A stretch of DNA of 64,000 nt from Thermostichus sp047462415 (GCF_047462415.1 NZ_JANSJE010000017.1:1-64000), one strand, 5' to 3'; shown: positions 34,899 through 44,290, counted from the stretch's first letter. Notes: generated by a model not told the origin, from the letters alone. Numbers and translations are program-made.

Positions 34899-35402
34899 AT
34901 GACTGCGAAAGGCAAGGGATCCCTGTTTTTAGCTGCCGCCTTGTTTGGGGTGAGCGTTGCCGTGCAGGGGTTGAGAGCACAAACTCTGGGGAGACCGACG
35001 CCGGAAGCTCTAGAAGACTCGGTTGAGGGGAATGTTGCTCCTGTTCTGCTTGCAGAAGCGGCCTCACCCTCGCAGACCGGCCCCACCTCTGCCCGCACAG
35101 GCTCCTTTCGTGTTGGCAACCGCACCCCCCATCCGGTGCGGGTGGTGATCTTGATGCGCAGCGGCGGGCGGCTGCTCAACCCAGAAACGGCCCACTGGGA
35201 TTTTGCGCCCGGAGAAGGCGGTAGCGAAGGATTGGTGCTGAGCTTGGGGGAAGAGCCGCTGCAGATCGGCCCCGGAGACATTGTGGTGGCTTTTGTCCTC
35301 GATGGAACCCGCCGCTACTGGGGGCCGAACGTGGTGGGAGAGTCTCTGGCCCCGTTTTGGAATGAGGAGAGCGGCTCCTGGTCGATGATCCTGCAGCCTT
35401 AG
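34899..35402 (+). CDS. Secreted protein of unknown function
   Basis: This 167-residue protein from ATG 34899 has a signal peptide (about residues 1-25, SLFLAAALFGVSVAVQGLRA). The mature part begins with a Ser/Thr/Pro-rich stretch and then a beta-rich region with GNRTPHPVRVVILMRSGG and IGPGDIVVAFVLDGTRRYWGPN, ending in a Trp-rich tail. I do not recognise the family. An alternative start at 34755 would add 48 residues before the signal sequence. Confidence 0.6.
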   Translation: MTAKGKGSLFLAAALFGVSVAVQGLRAQTLGRPTPEALEDSVEGNVAPVLLAEAASPSQTGPTSARTGSFRVGNRTPHPVRVVILMRSGGRLLNPETAHWDFAPGEGGSEGLVLSLGEEPLQIGPGDIVVAFVLDGTRRYWGPNVVGESLAPFWNEESGSWSMILQP

Positions 35403-35415
35403 GGCAGTCTCCAAG

Positions 35416-36285
35416 CTACAGGTGGCTGCGCAGTTTGTAGCTCTCTAGGGTGTTGGCCAGCAGCATCGCTACCGTCATGGGTCCCACACCACCCGGCACG
35501 GGCGTGATGGCGGCGGCCCACTCCTTGACTGCCGCGTAATCCACATCTCCCACCAATTGCTCAGATCCGTCGGGGCCCTGGATACGGTTGATGCCTACAT
35601 CGACGACCACGGCTCCCGGTTTTACCATCTCTGCCTTGAGCAAGTGGGGGCGACCGACGGCCATCACCACAATGTCGGCGGCGCGGGTTACTTCGGCTAA
35701 GTCGGGGGTGCGGGAATGGGCCAGGGTAACGGTGGCATCGGCAGCCAACAACATCAGGCTCAGGGGCTTGCCCACCAGGATGCTGCGACCGACCACCACC
35801 GCCTTTCGTCCGGCAATCGGGATCCCTTCCGCTTGCAACAGGCGCATCACGCCCAGGGGGGTACAACTGCGCAGGCCGGGCTCGCCGCGCAGCAGCCGGC
35901 CCAGGTTGAGGGGGTGAAGCCCGTCCACGTCTTTGTCGGGGTCGATGGCCAGAAGGGGCGGGATGGGATCCCAGCCGGGGGGTAAGGGCAGTTGCACGAG
36001 GATGCCATCGACGCGCTCGTCCTGGTTGAGTTGGGCGATGGCGTCGAGCAGGTGGGCGGGGGAGTCTTGGGCGGAAAAATGGCGGCCAAAGGAGGCGATG
36101 CCCACCCGCTCACAGGCCCGCTCTTTGCCGCGCACGTAAGCTGCACTGGCGGGATCCTCCCCAACCCGCAGCACCGCCAATCCCGGCGGACGCCCCACCC
36201 GCGGCAGCCAAGCTTGCACTTGGGCGGCCATCTCCGCTTGCAGGCGGGCGGCCAAGGCTTTGCCATCCAAGATCTTGGCGGACAT
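35416..36285 (-). CDS. folD: Methylenetetrahydrofolate dehydrogenase / cyclohydrolase
   Basis: This 289-residue enzyme interconverts 5,10-methylene- and 10-formyl-tetrahydrofolate. It starts MSAKILDGKALAARL. The substrate region YVRGKERACERVGI holds the catalytic Lys. The signature DGILVQLPLPPGWD and PDKDVDGLHPLN follow, then the NADP part AVVVGRSILVGKPLSLML and the C-terminal PVPGGVGPMTVAMLL. A longer open frame to 36348 adds 21 residues and is unlikely. Confidence 0.96.
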   Translation of the reverse strand: MSAKILDGKALAARLQAEMAAQVQAWLPRVGRPPGLAVLRVGEDPASAAYVRGKERACERVGIASFGRHFSAQDSPAHLLDAIAQLNQDERVDGILVQLPLPPGWDPIPPLLAIDPDKDVDGLHPLNLGRLLRGEPGLRSCTPLGVMRLLQAEGIPIAGRKAVVVGRSILVGKPLSLMLLAADATVTLAHSRTPDLAEVTRAADIVVMAVGRPHLLKAEMVKPGAVVVDVGINRIQGPDGSEQLVGDVDYAAVKEWAAAITPVPGGVGPMTVAMLLANTLESYKLRSHL

Positions 36286-36429
36286 AGAGGGCGCCCCAAG
36301 AGATCTTGACAACTTGACCATCTTCAGGGGCGCCGCCCCCTTCGTCAAGTCTTGCCGCCGTTGAGCAACAGCAGCAGGGGCACCTGGGGCCTTTGCCCAG
36401 TTTTTTGGGCTGCCCCATTCCCCCCGGCT

Positions 36430-36666
36430 CTAGAACTCGCGCGACTCTTCTTCGCCGGGCCCTAACTCCTCAATGAGGATCTCCACCTGCTGCCGCTTTT
36501 CCTCCAAAAACTGGGCGCAGCGCTTTAGGGTCTGGGCGGCCTGCTGGAAGCGCTCCACCACCTCTGCCAGATCCAGCTCTCCCGATTCGATCTGGGCGAT
36601 CAGACTTTCCACTTCGGCGATGGCTGCTTCGTAGCGCCAGGGATCCTCACGTTTGCGGCGGCTCAT
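36430..36666 (-). CDS. xseB: Exodeoxyribonuclease VII small subunit
   Basis: This 78-residue protein has the family pattern YEAAIAEVESLIAQIESGELDLAEVVERFQQA in its helical hairpin. It partners XseA in degrading single-stranded DNA. It overlaps the xseA 3' end by 20 bp and is translated after it, as is usual. Confidence 0.93.
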   Translation of the reverse strand: MSRRKREDPWRYEAAIAEVESLIAQIESGELDLAEVVERFQQAAQTLKRCAQFLEEKRQQVEILIEELGPGEEESREF

Positions 36667-37948
36667 GGCTCTCCTCCACTCGGGCCCAGAGGCTTCCCGA
36701 GGCCAGTTGTATCCTCAGCCGGGTCTGCAGCGGTAGGTGGTGGGTGCGAACCAGGGATCCCCGTTCGTCCCGCACCAGGGCATAGCCCCGCCTGAGGACG
36801 GCGGTAGGGTCGAGGGCTTGCAGGTGCTCCTGGAGGGCCTGTTGGCGCTGTTGGTGATGGTGAAAGCGGTGGCGCACCGCCTGCACTAGGCGCTGCTGCC
36901 GTTGGGTCAAGCGCTCCTGCGCCTGTTGCAGCAGCCGCTCCGGATGGATTTGGGCGAGATGGCGCTGGGTGTGCTGGAAGCGCCGCTGTGCCCTCTCCAA
37001 AGCCTGCAGCGTGCGTTCGATCAACTTCTGGCGCAACTGGGATCCCTGGCGCTGCAATTCCCGCAGATCGGGCACGATCCGCTCGGCCGCCGCTGTGGGG
37101 GTGTGGGCCGCGTAGTCGGCCGCGTAGTCCGCCAAGGTCTCGTCCCGCTGGTGGCCGATCCCAGTCACCACCGGAATAGGGCACTCGGCAATGGCTCGCA
37201 CCACCCGCTCATCGTTAAAGCAAGCCAAATCCTCGCCGGATCCACCCCCCCGGGCAATCAGCAGCACTTCCGCCCGCCCATCCTGTTCCACCCGGCGAAT
37301 GGCCCGCACGATCGACGCGGGGGCCGCTTCCCCTTGCACCTGGGCCGGCGAAAACAGCACCCGCAGCCCGGGGTAGCGCTGGTTGAGGGTGCGGCGGATA
37401 TCGCCCCAGCCGGCGGCGTCGGGAGAGCTGACGACGGCAATGCACTGAGGGTGGGTAGGTAGAGGCCGCTGGTTGTCGAACAGGCCCTCGGCAGCCAGGC
37501 GGGCCTTGAGCTGCTGCAAGCGCCACGCCAACAGCCCCTCGCCCGCCGGCAGCAGTTGCCAGATAACAAGGCGGTAGTAGCTGCCGCCGCTGTAGATGCC
37601 GATTTGCCCCAGCGCAAGCACCTGTTGACCCACTTCTGGCCAGAAGCTGAGCCGGGAAGTTTGGCTCCGCCAGATCACCCCCTTGAGGATGTCGCCGCTT
37701 TCCGGATCCACCAGGGTCAGAAACAGGTGGCCGTTGCGGTTGCGCTGGCAACTGGAGACTTCTCCAACCACCCACAGCCTGGCCAAGTAGGGATCCCCGG
37801 CCAGCAGCGACTTCAAGTAGCCGGACACTCCCCCCACCGAGAGGAGAGGGACTTCCTCGGCAGGAAAGGATTCTGTCCCGAAGTCGAGGCCATCAAAGGC
37901 CAGAGCCATTGCTTGCGGATCCAGATCGCGCATACGGCGCTTCCCCAT
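36647..37948 (-). CDS. xseA: Exodeoxyribonuclease VII large subunit
   Basis: This 433-residue catalytic subunit shows an N-terminal OB fold (about residues 28-125, with LWVVGEVSSCQRNRNGHLFLTL), the catalytic core with VVSSPDAAGWGDI and RGGGSGEDLACFNDERVVRAI (about residue 240), and GIGHQRDETLADYAADYAAHTPTAAAE. A long coiled coil follows and a C-terminal LRRGYALV segment. It acts with XseB on single-stranded DNA. Confidence 0.95.
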   Translation of the reverse strand: MGKRRMRDLDPQAMALAFDGLDFGTESFPAEEVPLLSVGGVSGYLKSLLAGDPYLARLWVVGEVSSCQRNRNGHLFLTLVDPESGDILKGVIWRSQTSRLSFWPEVGQQVLALGQIGIYSGGSYYRLVIWQLLPAGEGLLAWRLQQLKARLAAEGLFDNQRPLPTHPQCIAVVSSPDAAGWGDIRRTLNQRYPGLRVLFSPAQVQGEAAPASIVRAIRRVEQDGRAEVLLIARGGGSGEDLACFNDERVVRAIAECPIPVVTGIGHQRDETLADYAADYAAHTPTAAAERIVPDLRELQRQGSQLRQKLIERTLQALERAQRRFQHTQRHLAQIHPERLLQQAQERLTQRQQRLVQAVRHRFHHHQQRQQALQEHLQALDPTAVLRRGYALVRDERGSLVRTHHLPLQTRLRIQLASGSLWARVEESHEPPQT

Positions 37949-38010
37949 GGGAATGCTCGGGATCCCATCTAGAATAGGCGACGACAGGACGAGAGAGGAG
38001 GTGAGCTGCG

Positions 38011-39141
38011 GTGACCTTCGCCCATTGGCTGGGGCTGGCAGCGCTGCTGGGCCTGTTGGTTCTGCTCTGGCAGATCCGGCAGATTCTGCTATTGGTGTTT
38101 GCGGCCATCGTCTTGGCAGTAGCTTTGGACACCCTGGCTCAGATCCCGCAGCGCTACGGCTTTCGCCGCGGCCCCTCGCTCCTCATCACCGGCTTGACGG
38201 TTCTGGTGGGGGCGATTCTGGTGGGGCTGATCGTAGTGCCTCCCCTGGCGGATCAGTTGCGGCGGCTGTTTACCGATGGGGTGCCCGCCGGGATCGTGCA
38301 GGCGCAGCGGCTATTTGAGAGCCTCATCCTCTCGTTGCCGACGGATATCGAGCTGCCGACGCTGCGGGAGTTGGCCAATAGCCTCGTGCCCCAGGCCACT
38401 GAGTTGGTGCGCCAGGTGCGGGACTTTTTCTCCCAGTCCTTCACCGCCTTCTTTGCCACCCTGCTCAATCTGTTGTTTGTCATCATCCTCACCATCCTGC
38501 TGTTGGTGGATCCCCAGGCCTACAGCCGCGCCTTTGTCTCGGTTTTCCCCGCCTTTTACCGCCCCCGCGTCCGCTACATCCTCAAGCGCTGCGAGCTGGC
38601 CCTGCGAGGGTGGCTGGTGGGGATCCTCTTCACCAGCAGCCTGGTAATGCTGCTGAGCGGCATTGGGCTGTGGATTTTGGGCGTGCCTTTAACCTTGGCC
38701 AATGCCGTGCTGGCGGGACTGTTTAATTTCATCCCCAACATCGGCCCCACCTTGAGCGTGGTCGCCCCCATGCTGGTGGCCCTCACCGATGCCCCCTGGA
38801 AATCGCTGGCGGTGCTGGGGCTCTACATCTTCATCCAACAGTTGGAAAGCAGCGTCTTCACCCCCATCGTCATGTCGCGGCAGGTGTCGCTTTTGCCGGC
38901 TCTGACTTTGGTGGCCCAAATTACCTCGGCCTTTTTCTTCGGGGTGCTGGGCCTGTTTTTGGCTGTGCCCTTGGCGGCCATCCTGCAGGTGTGGATCCAA
39001 GAGGTGCTGATTCGGGATGTGTTGGATCCTTGGCAGGGATCCCGGACGCTCCCCTTGCTCAGATTAGAGAGCAGGGCAGACCAGAGCTCCACCCATCTGC
39101 CGGACTCCGCCTCGCTACCGCAATCGGCGCCAACAGATTGA
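38011..39141 (+). CDS. AI-2E family transporter (UPF0118)
   Basis: This 376-residue membrane protein starts at GTG 38011 with an AGGAGGTGAG site upstream. It has about seven to eight transmembrane segments with the family layout: two N-terminal segments, a helical loop region, then GVPLTLANAVLAGLFNFIPNIGPTLSV (about residue 225) and the C-terminal FFGVLGLFLAVPLAAIL. Related proteins include the autoinducer-2 exporter TqsA and Na/H antiporters, so the substrate is open. It is divergent from xseA with 62 bp between. Confidence 0.87.
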   Translation: MTFAHWLGLAALLGLLVLLWQIRQILLLVFAAIVLAVALDTLAQIPQRYGFRRGPSLLITGLTVLVGAILVGLIVVPPLADQLRRLFTDGVPAGIVQAQRLFESLILSLPTDIELPTLRELANSLVPQATELVRQVRDFFSQSFTAFFATLLNLLFVIILTILLLVDPQAYSRAFVSVFPAFYRPRVRYILKRCELALRGWLVGILFTSSLVMLLSGIGLWILGVPLTLANAVLAGLFNFIPNIGPTLSVVAPMLVALTDAPWKSLAVLGLYIFIQQLESSVFTPIVMSRQVSLLPALTLVAQITSAFFFGVLGLFLAVPLAAILQVWIQEVLIRDVLDPWQGSRTLPLLRLESRADQSSTHLPDSASLPQSAPTD

Positions 39142-39315
39142 AGCAACCCAGATGCCTGCTGCGGACTTTGGCCAGAAAAAATGGGGCTCAGCTCTGGCCG
39201 AAACTGTCTTGGCGTAACAAAATATTAAGGGCAGCACTTGCATTGGGATCCCTTGCGGGGCAGGCTGTTGCTGGCCCACGACCGACATTTGGCAGATATT
39301 TAGGGACACATAGCC

Positions 39316-39759
39316 ATGTACAACAATCGTCGCGGTTTTCTTCGCTGGTTGGCTCTCGGTTTCGGCTCGCTGGCGGGTTTGTTACCGGCCTTGGCCCGGC
39401 GCCGTTTTGCCCTTGCCCGGGAAACCAAGGCTCCTGAACCAGAGTTTGTGAAAGTGGCCAACCTCGCCGATTTCAAAGATGGCCCCTTCAAAGTGGAAAA
39501 CGCCTTTGGAAAGAACACCGCCACCCTCTGGTTGGTCAAGGATCCCCAAAAAGAAGACTCTTTCCTGGCTCTGGATGCCGCTTGTCCCCATGCCGGGTGT
39601 GACGTGGACTGGCGGGGGGAGAACTTTGTCTGCCCTTGTCATGGCTCGGCCTTTGCTGTCGATGGCAGCCGTACCCGGGGCCCGGCCAAGGCCGACCTGA
39701 CCGCTTACAAAGTTAAGGTGGAGAAGGAGGAGATTTTCGTAGCCAAAAGCCAATCCTAG
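39316..39759 (+). CDS. Rieske [2Fe-2S] protein with Tat-like signal
   Basis: This 147-residue protein carries a twin-arginine signal (NRRGFLRWLALGFGSLAGLLP, residues 4-24) and a Rieske domain with cluster motifs CPHAGC (about residue 94) and CPCHGS (about 112). The GPA loop after the second motif is also visible. It is smaller than the main PetC of cytochrome b6f (about 180 residues) and resembles the alternative Rieske proteins of cyanobacteria. It stands alone, without petA. Expected at the lumenal or periplasmic side of a membrane. Confidence 0.86.
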   Translation: MYNNRRGFLRWLALGFGSLAGLLPALARRRFALARETKAPEPEFVKVANLADFKDGPFKVENAFGKNTATLWLVKDPQKEDSFLALDAACPHAGCDVDWRGENFVCPCHGSAFAVDGSRTRGPAKADLTAYKVKVEKEEIFVAKSQS

Positions 39760-39803
39760 GCGGGTAGCCAGCTTTCTGCAAAAGCAGGTAATGGGCTGAG
39801 CCA

Positions 39804-40967
39804 ATGAGGCCACCCAGGGAGCGTTGCTACTTGCGCTATTTGTTTGTCTCCACCCCCGTTGGCCCGCTCGGATCGGGGGCTGGCGGCGGCGTGGAGCTCA
39901 ATCTTGCCAACCTGACCCGTGTCTTGCTGCAGATGGGATCCCAGGTGCGGGTGTTGGCCCCCGAGGGATCCCAAATCGACGCATTGCCGGTGGAGGTGAT
40001 CGAGGCGGTAACCGGCCTTCCCCCGACCTATGCGCAAAGCCAGCGCCGCGACCAGCCGGTTCAGATCCACACCCCCTCTCTGCTGGCCAATCTGTGGCAG
40101 CGGGCTGCCCAACTGCAAGACCAGTTCGATCTGATTGTGAACTGGAGCTACGATTGGCTGTCGTTTTATTTGACGGATTTTTTCCGCACCCCGGTGGCCC
40201 ACATCGTCAGCATGGGATCCCTCAGCGACGCCGTCGATCAGGCCTTGGAGCACATTGCGCAGACCTACCCTGGCCGGCTGGCGGTGCACTCGCGAGCCCA
40301 AGCCCAGACCTTTGCCTTTGCCCGCGCCCAGATGGCGGCAGGTCGGGATCCCTTTGTCTATCTGCCCTGCGGCGTTGATCTCAGCCGCTACGACTTTGTG
40401 CCCGAAGGGAACGGATCCCTGTGTTGGATTGGCCGCATTGCTCCGGAAAAGGGCCTGGAAGACTGTGCTGCCCTGGCCGAGAAGACGGGAAGATCGGTGG
40501 TGCTCCTGGGCCACCTGCAAGAGCCAAGCTACTGGCAGCAGATCCAGGAACAGTACCCACAGGCCCAACTGGACTACCGAGGGTTTCTGCCCACATCGCA
40601 AATGCAGCGAATTTTAGGGCAATGCTCCGCCTTGGTCATGACCCCCAAGTGGGTGGAAGCCTTTGGCCTGGTGGCAGTGGAGGCTTTGGCTTGTGGCGTG
40701 CCGGTGATCACCTACCGCCGTGGGGGGCCAGCGGAAATTGTTAGCGATGGCGAGACCGGCTGGGTGGTGGATCCAGACGACGTGGCGGCCTTGGCCAGGG
40801 CTGTAGAAAACTTGGATCGCATCGACCGCAGCCGCTGCCGACACCATGCAGAACAGCGCTATTCCCTGCAGGCCATGGCGGAGCGGTTTTTGGCCTGGAG
40901 CGAGGCAATTGGCCGGGATCCCATCTGGGCAGCCCGCGAGGGAGGAGACAGGCAATGGTACTATTAA
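39804..40967 (+). CDS. Glycosyltransferase family 4 protein
   Basis: This 387-residue GT-B enzyme has an N-terminal glycine-rich loop (GSGAGGGVELNLANL), a linker, and the donor-binding C-terminal half with WIGRIAPEKGLEDC (about residue 212) and the E-x7-E motif in EAFGLVAVEALACGVPVITYRRGG (about 288). Donor and acceptor sugars are unknown. It follows the Rieske gene by 44 bp. Confidence 0.85.
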   Translation: MRPPRERCYLRYLFVSTPVGPLGSGAGGGVELNLANLTRVLLQMGSQVRVLAPEGSQIDALPVEVIEAVTGLPPTYAQSQRRDQPVQIHTPSLLANLWQRAAQLQDQFDLIVNWSYDWLSFYLTDFFRTPVAHIVSMGSLSDAVDQALEHIAQTYPGRLAVHSRAQAQTFAFARAQMAAGRDPFVYLPCGVDLSRYDFVPEGNGSLCWIGRIAPEKGLEDCAALAEKTGRSVVLLGHLQEPSYWQQIQEQYPQAQLDYRGFLPTSQMQRILGQCSALVMTPKWVEAFGLVAVEALACGVPVITYRRGGPAEIVSDGETGWVVDPDDVAALARAVENLDRIDRSRCRHHAEQRYSLQAMAERFLAWSEAIGRDPIWAAREGGDRQWYY

Positions 40968-41041
40968 CTTGATTCTGGCAATCTGCGCCAGACGCGCAGC
41001 CCAACGACGCGAACATTTTGACTTACGACAGGGAAACCACC

Positions 41042-41932
41042 ATGACGACTGGGAAAGGATCTGTTGCGCTGGTGCGATCAGAGGTTCGTCGGCGGTCACA
41101 GGTTCTGGGAACGCAGGTGATCAGCCAGGTCAATGCGGCCCGGCTCGGAGTAGTTAGCGAAGTTTGGGCAGATCTGGAAGCCAAGCAAGTGCTGGTGCTG
41201 GGGGTGCTGGAGAAAGCCTTTGCCGGATCCCCACGGTTGCTGGAGCTGCGGCAAGTGACGGCCTTGGGCCAGGATGCCATCCTCGTCCCCAACGATGAGG
41301 TTTTCGACGACTTGGATTTGGAAGGCCTGAGCCGGGTGGTTGGCAGCGAGGTGGTTACGGAAGAAGGGATCCGCCTCGGCAAGGTCAAAGATTTTCAATT
41401 TAACTCCGTCTCCGGCCTGATCACGGGTTTAATCCTCTCCAACCTTGGCCTCACCTTTTTGCCCGGCTTTATCCTCAGCACCTATTTGCTTCCGGCTGAT
41501 GAGATCGTCTCGGTTGGCGGCGAGCGCCTCATTGTTGCCGATGGCGCCGAAACCCGCCTGACCCAACTGGCCAAGGGAATCTTGGAAACCCTGGGACTCG
41601 GCAAGCCTCCTTGGGAATCCGGAGTCAGTCCTGCCCCTGCCCTGCCCAGTGCGGTCGAGGGTTCCGCTGTTGAGGAAGACTACGAAGAAGAATACGAGGA
41701 GGAGTACGAGGAGGGCGCAGAAGAAGACCCCTACGCCGAAGCAGAGCCGGAACCTCAGAGCGAGGCGACGCCTCCCCGTCGGCCCGAGCCGCCTCCTGTC
41801 TCTGAACAACCGGAATGGGAGCAAGAGTACGCCAAAGAGGAAGCTCCTCCTTCTCCTCCCGAGCCCACTCCTCCCCCCTCTACGCCCACGGATATCGACC
41901 CCTGGGAAGACAAGTCCGGCGAGCCCACCTGA
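41042..41932 (+). CDS. PRC-barrel domain protein with acidic tail
   Basis: This 296-residue protein has two PRC-barrel-like domains (about residues 12-85 and 105-175, each with a GxxxGxV-type start: AARLGVVSEVWADL and GIRLGKVKDFQF). After about residue 200 it becomes a disordered tail rich in Glu, Tyr and Pro, with repeated EEEYEEEYEE units. Such proteins often bind RNA or membranes but this one is uncharacterised. The ATG at 41042 is chosen over one 24 bp upstream. Confidence 0.7.
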   Translation: MTTGKGSVALVRSEVRRRSQVLGTQVISQVNAARLGVVSEVWADLEAKQVLVLGVLEKAFAGSPRLLELRQVTALGQDAILVPNDEVFDDLDLEGLSRVVGSEVVTEEGIRLGKVKDFQFNSVSGLITGLILSNLGLTFLPGFILSTYLLPADEIVSVGGERLIVADGAETRLTQLAKGILETLGLGKPPWESGVSPAPALPSAVEGSAVEEDYEEEYEEEYEEGAEEDPYAEAEPEPQSEATPPRRPEPPPVSEQPEWEQEYAKEEAPPSPPEPTPPPSTPTDIDPWEDKSGEPT

Positions 41933-41983
41933 TGGCGGAGCGTATCCCATCCCCAACGGATGCGACGCCTGGGGCGTTGAGGT

Positions 41984-42964
41984 CTATCCCGGCAGGGCAG
42001 GATCGGCCTCGGCTAAAAAGCGCAAAGCCACCGATAAAAAAGCTTGCGGCGCTTCGATGTGGGGGAAAGCAGCTCCCGGCAATCGGTAAACCGGCACCTC
42101 TGGCCGCAGAGCGCGATACCGCTCCACCTGCTCAAGGCCGGTAAGGCGGTTCTGTTCCCCCCAAACCAAAGCCATGGGTTTGGCCACAACGCGAAAGTCG
42201 TCTTGAATGGGCAAATTGAGTTTGCCGGTCAAAAAAGAACGGGGAGCAAATTGGGCCCCCGCCTGGTGAGCCGCCTGATAGTAGTAATCCACCACCGCCT
42301 CCTCCAGAGCATACCCCGGCGAGAACAGGCTCTGCTCCGTAAACAGACGTATATTCCAGGGGGCGGTGATGCCGTTGTAAAAGGCTAATCCCAACACAGG
42401 CAGGCTGAGGAAGCCGTAGAGGGCCTCGGCCAAAGGGATCCCCAGCGCCGGGGGGATAAGGCTGTTGTCTCCCAGGGGGGCGATGAGCAGCAGCTTCTGC
42501 CACTGCTGAGGTTGCAGCCGGGCCGAGCGCAGCACAAATCCTGCCGAGAGGGAATTGGCGATGGCGTGGCAGGGCCGCCCGATCACCTGCCGAACAAAAT
42601 CCCCGATCAGCTCGGCGTAGAGATAACCGGTGTACTCCAGATCGGGGCGCTCCGAGTTGCCCCAACCCAACCAATCCAAAGCATAAACCTGATAGTGCTG
42701 GCTCAGCTCCGCCATGATGGCGCGGAACTCGTAGCTGGAAGAGCCGGCCCCGATGCCGTGCAGCAGCAACAAGGGCTGGCCGGATCCCGCCACTTTGTAA
42801 AACAGGCGATGGCCCCGCCAAAAGTGGTGCCTCTCCTCTCCCGGCAACAGGCTGGGCAAAGGCTGGGTGCGAGAAGCAATCCAGGCGTTGAGAACGGCCA
42901 GGGCGCCCACCCCGCCGGCTGCAACCCAAAGACCGGTCTTGAAAACTTGGCTCAGCTCCTTCAT
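41984..42964 (-). CDS. Alpha/beta-hydrolase fold protein
   Basis: This 326-residue protein has an N-terminal hydrophobic segment (about residues 9-26). The hydrolase core follows: LLLHGIGAGSSSYEF (oxyanion region), DWLGWGNSERPD, and the nucleophile elbow AIANSLSAGFVL (Ser near residue 145). The acid and histidine are likely in LVWGEQNRLTG and the C-terminal GAAFPHIEAP. Many cyanobacterial relatives are of unknown substrate. It lies 24 bp downstream of infA and may be read from the ribosomal operon. Confidence 0.8.
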   Translation of the reverse strand: MKELSQVFKTGLWVAAGGVGALAVLNAWIASRTQPLPSLLPGEERHHFWRGHRLFYKVAGSGQPLLLLHGIGAGSSSYEFRAIMAELSQHYQVYALDWLGWGNSERPDLEYTGYLYAELIGDFVRQVIGRPCHAIANSLSAGFVLRSARLQPQQWQKLLLIAPLGDNSLIPPALGIPLAEALYGFLSLPVLGLAFYNGITAPWNIRLFTEQSLFSPGYALEEAVVDYYYQAAHQAGAQFAPRSFLTGKLNLPIQDDFRVVAKPMALVWGEQNRLTGLEQVERYRALRPEVPVYRLPGAAFPHIEAPQAFLSVALRFLAEADPALPG

Positions 42965-42988
42965 GAGCAGCAACCCCCGCCGGGGATC

Positions 42989-43213
42989 CTACTTTTTCTT
43001 GAGGCGGTAGGTGATGCGCCCTTTGTTGAGGTCATAAGGGCTGAGCTCCACCTTGACCCGATCTCCGGGCAGGATCTTGATGTAGTTACGGCGAATCTTG
43101 CCGGAGATATGAGCGAGCACGTTGAAGCCGTTATCCAGATCCACCCGGAACATGGCGTTGGGCAGGGACTCTGTGACGACCCCTTCCATTTCAATGGCAT
43201 CTTCCTTAGACAA
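42989..43213 (-). CDS. infA: Translation initiation factor IF-1
   Basis: This 74-residue OB-fold protein starts MSKEDAIEMEGVVTESLPN and contains HISGKIRRNYIKILPGDRV and the C-terminal LNKGRITYR. It binds the ribosomal A site during initiation. It is the last translation gene of the operon here; the usual rpmJ-rpsM continuation is absent. A 267-bp spacer separates it from map. Confidence 0.97.
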   Translation of the reverse strand: MSKEDAIEMEGVVTESLPNAMFRVDLDNGFNVLAHISGKIRRNYIKILPGDRVKVELSPYDLNKGRITYRLKKK

Positions 43214-43480
43214 GGAGACCTCCCAAAAAACGACACAGTGAGCAACGCACTCCTCACAGCCGCGACGACACGCGCTGTTAAGAAGTGAAAAAATACTCCA
43301 CCTCTTCTATCCTAGCTGTTGCAGTCCTTCACTAGGGGATCCTTCAGCTAGAAACCGCAGGAGCCCGTCCCTATACCGTCTCGACCCCTCCCCCCCTATA
43401 CGGGGAGAGAGGGGGCCCGGGCTGTTGGCTTGCCAACTGCAGGGCTACCCAAAGCCCGCTCCGTATCGGGGTTGGTTAGT

Positions 43481-44290
43481 TTAGGACTGAAAAGACGTGC
43501 GATCGGTCAAAATCTCTGCTCCCGATTCGGTGACCAAGACCGTGTGCTCGAACTGAGCCGACCAAGCGCCATCCACCGTAACCACCGTCCACCCATCCGA
43601 CAACACTCGGGTGGCCTCTCCTCCTGCATTCACCATGGGCTCAATGGCCACGGTCATGCCGGAGCGCAGCTTGGGATTGGGCAGATCGCGGGTGCGATAG
43701 TTGGGGAATTGCGGCTCTTCGTGCAGGTTGCGCCCCACCCCGTGACCGACATACTGCTTCACCACAGAATAGCCCCGCCCCTCGATGTAATCTTCAATGG
43801 CACCCGAAACATCCTGCAGCCAGACGCCGTGGCGCACCTGGTCGATGCCCGTCTGCAAGGCTTTGGCCGCAGTATCGATCAGATCCCGGGCTGCATCGCT
43901 CAGGGGTTCTAGGCCGATGCTGAGGCAAGAATCCGCATGCCAGCCCTCCACAACGGCGCCGAAATCCACCTTGACCACATCTCCCGGCTGCACCACTTTG
44001 CGGGGACTGGGGATCCCGTGCACCACCTCGTGGTTAATGCTGACACAGACGCAGGCCGGGAAGCCGTAGTAGCCTTTGAAGCTGGGCAGAGCGTTCAGTT
44101 CGGCCACCCGTCGCTCGGCGTAGGCATCGATATCTGCCGTCGTCCAGCCCGGCTCTAAGCGCTCGGCGATCTCCTGCAACACTTGGGCCACCACCCGCCC
44201 GGCCCGCCGCATTTTTTCCACTTCGCGGCGAGATTTGATCTCGATGAGCTGCATGCCCCGCCGCTGCTTCTCAGCTCCTGGTCTGATCAC
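43481..44290 (-). CDS. map: Type I methionine aminopeptidase
   Basis: This 269-residue metalloenzyme removes initiator methionine. Metal ligands are visible in KVDFGAVVEGWHADSC (two Asp), GHGVGRNLHE (His), VAIEPMV (Glu) and the C-terminal FEHTVLVTESG (Glu). The GTG start at 44290 is supported by AGGAGG six bases upstream and a GTGA overlap with the adk stop, which implies coupling. It sits between adk and infA, an order also common in Firmicutes. Confidence 0.95.
   Translation of the reverse strand: MIRPGAEKQRRGMQLIEIKSRREVEKMRRAGRVVAQVLQEIAERLEPGWTTADIDAYAERRVAELNALPSFKGYYGFPACVCVSINHEVVHGIPSPRKVVQPGDVVKVDFGAVVEGWHADSCLSIGLEPLSDAARDLIDTAAKALQTGIDQVRHGVWLQDVSGAIEDYIEGRGYSVVKQYVGHGVGRNLHEEPQFPNYRTRDLPNPKLRSGMTVAIEPMVNAGGEATRVLSDGWTVVTVDGAWSAQFEHTVLVTESGAEILTDRTSFQS

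Noticed and set aside
43249..43258. ACTCCTCACA string resembling the Yfr1 small-RNA motif
   Set aside because: Yfr1 needs a hairpin on each side and a terminator on the same strand. The surrounding bases do not form them and lie in the infA leader.
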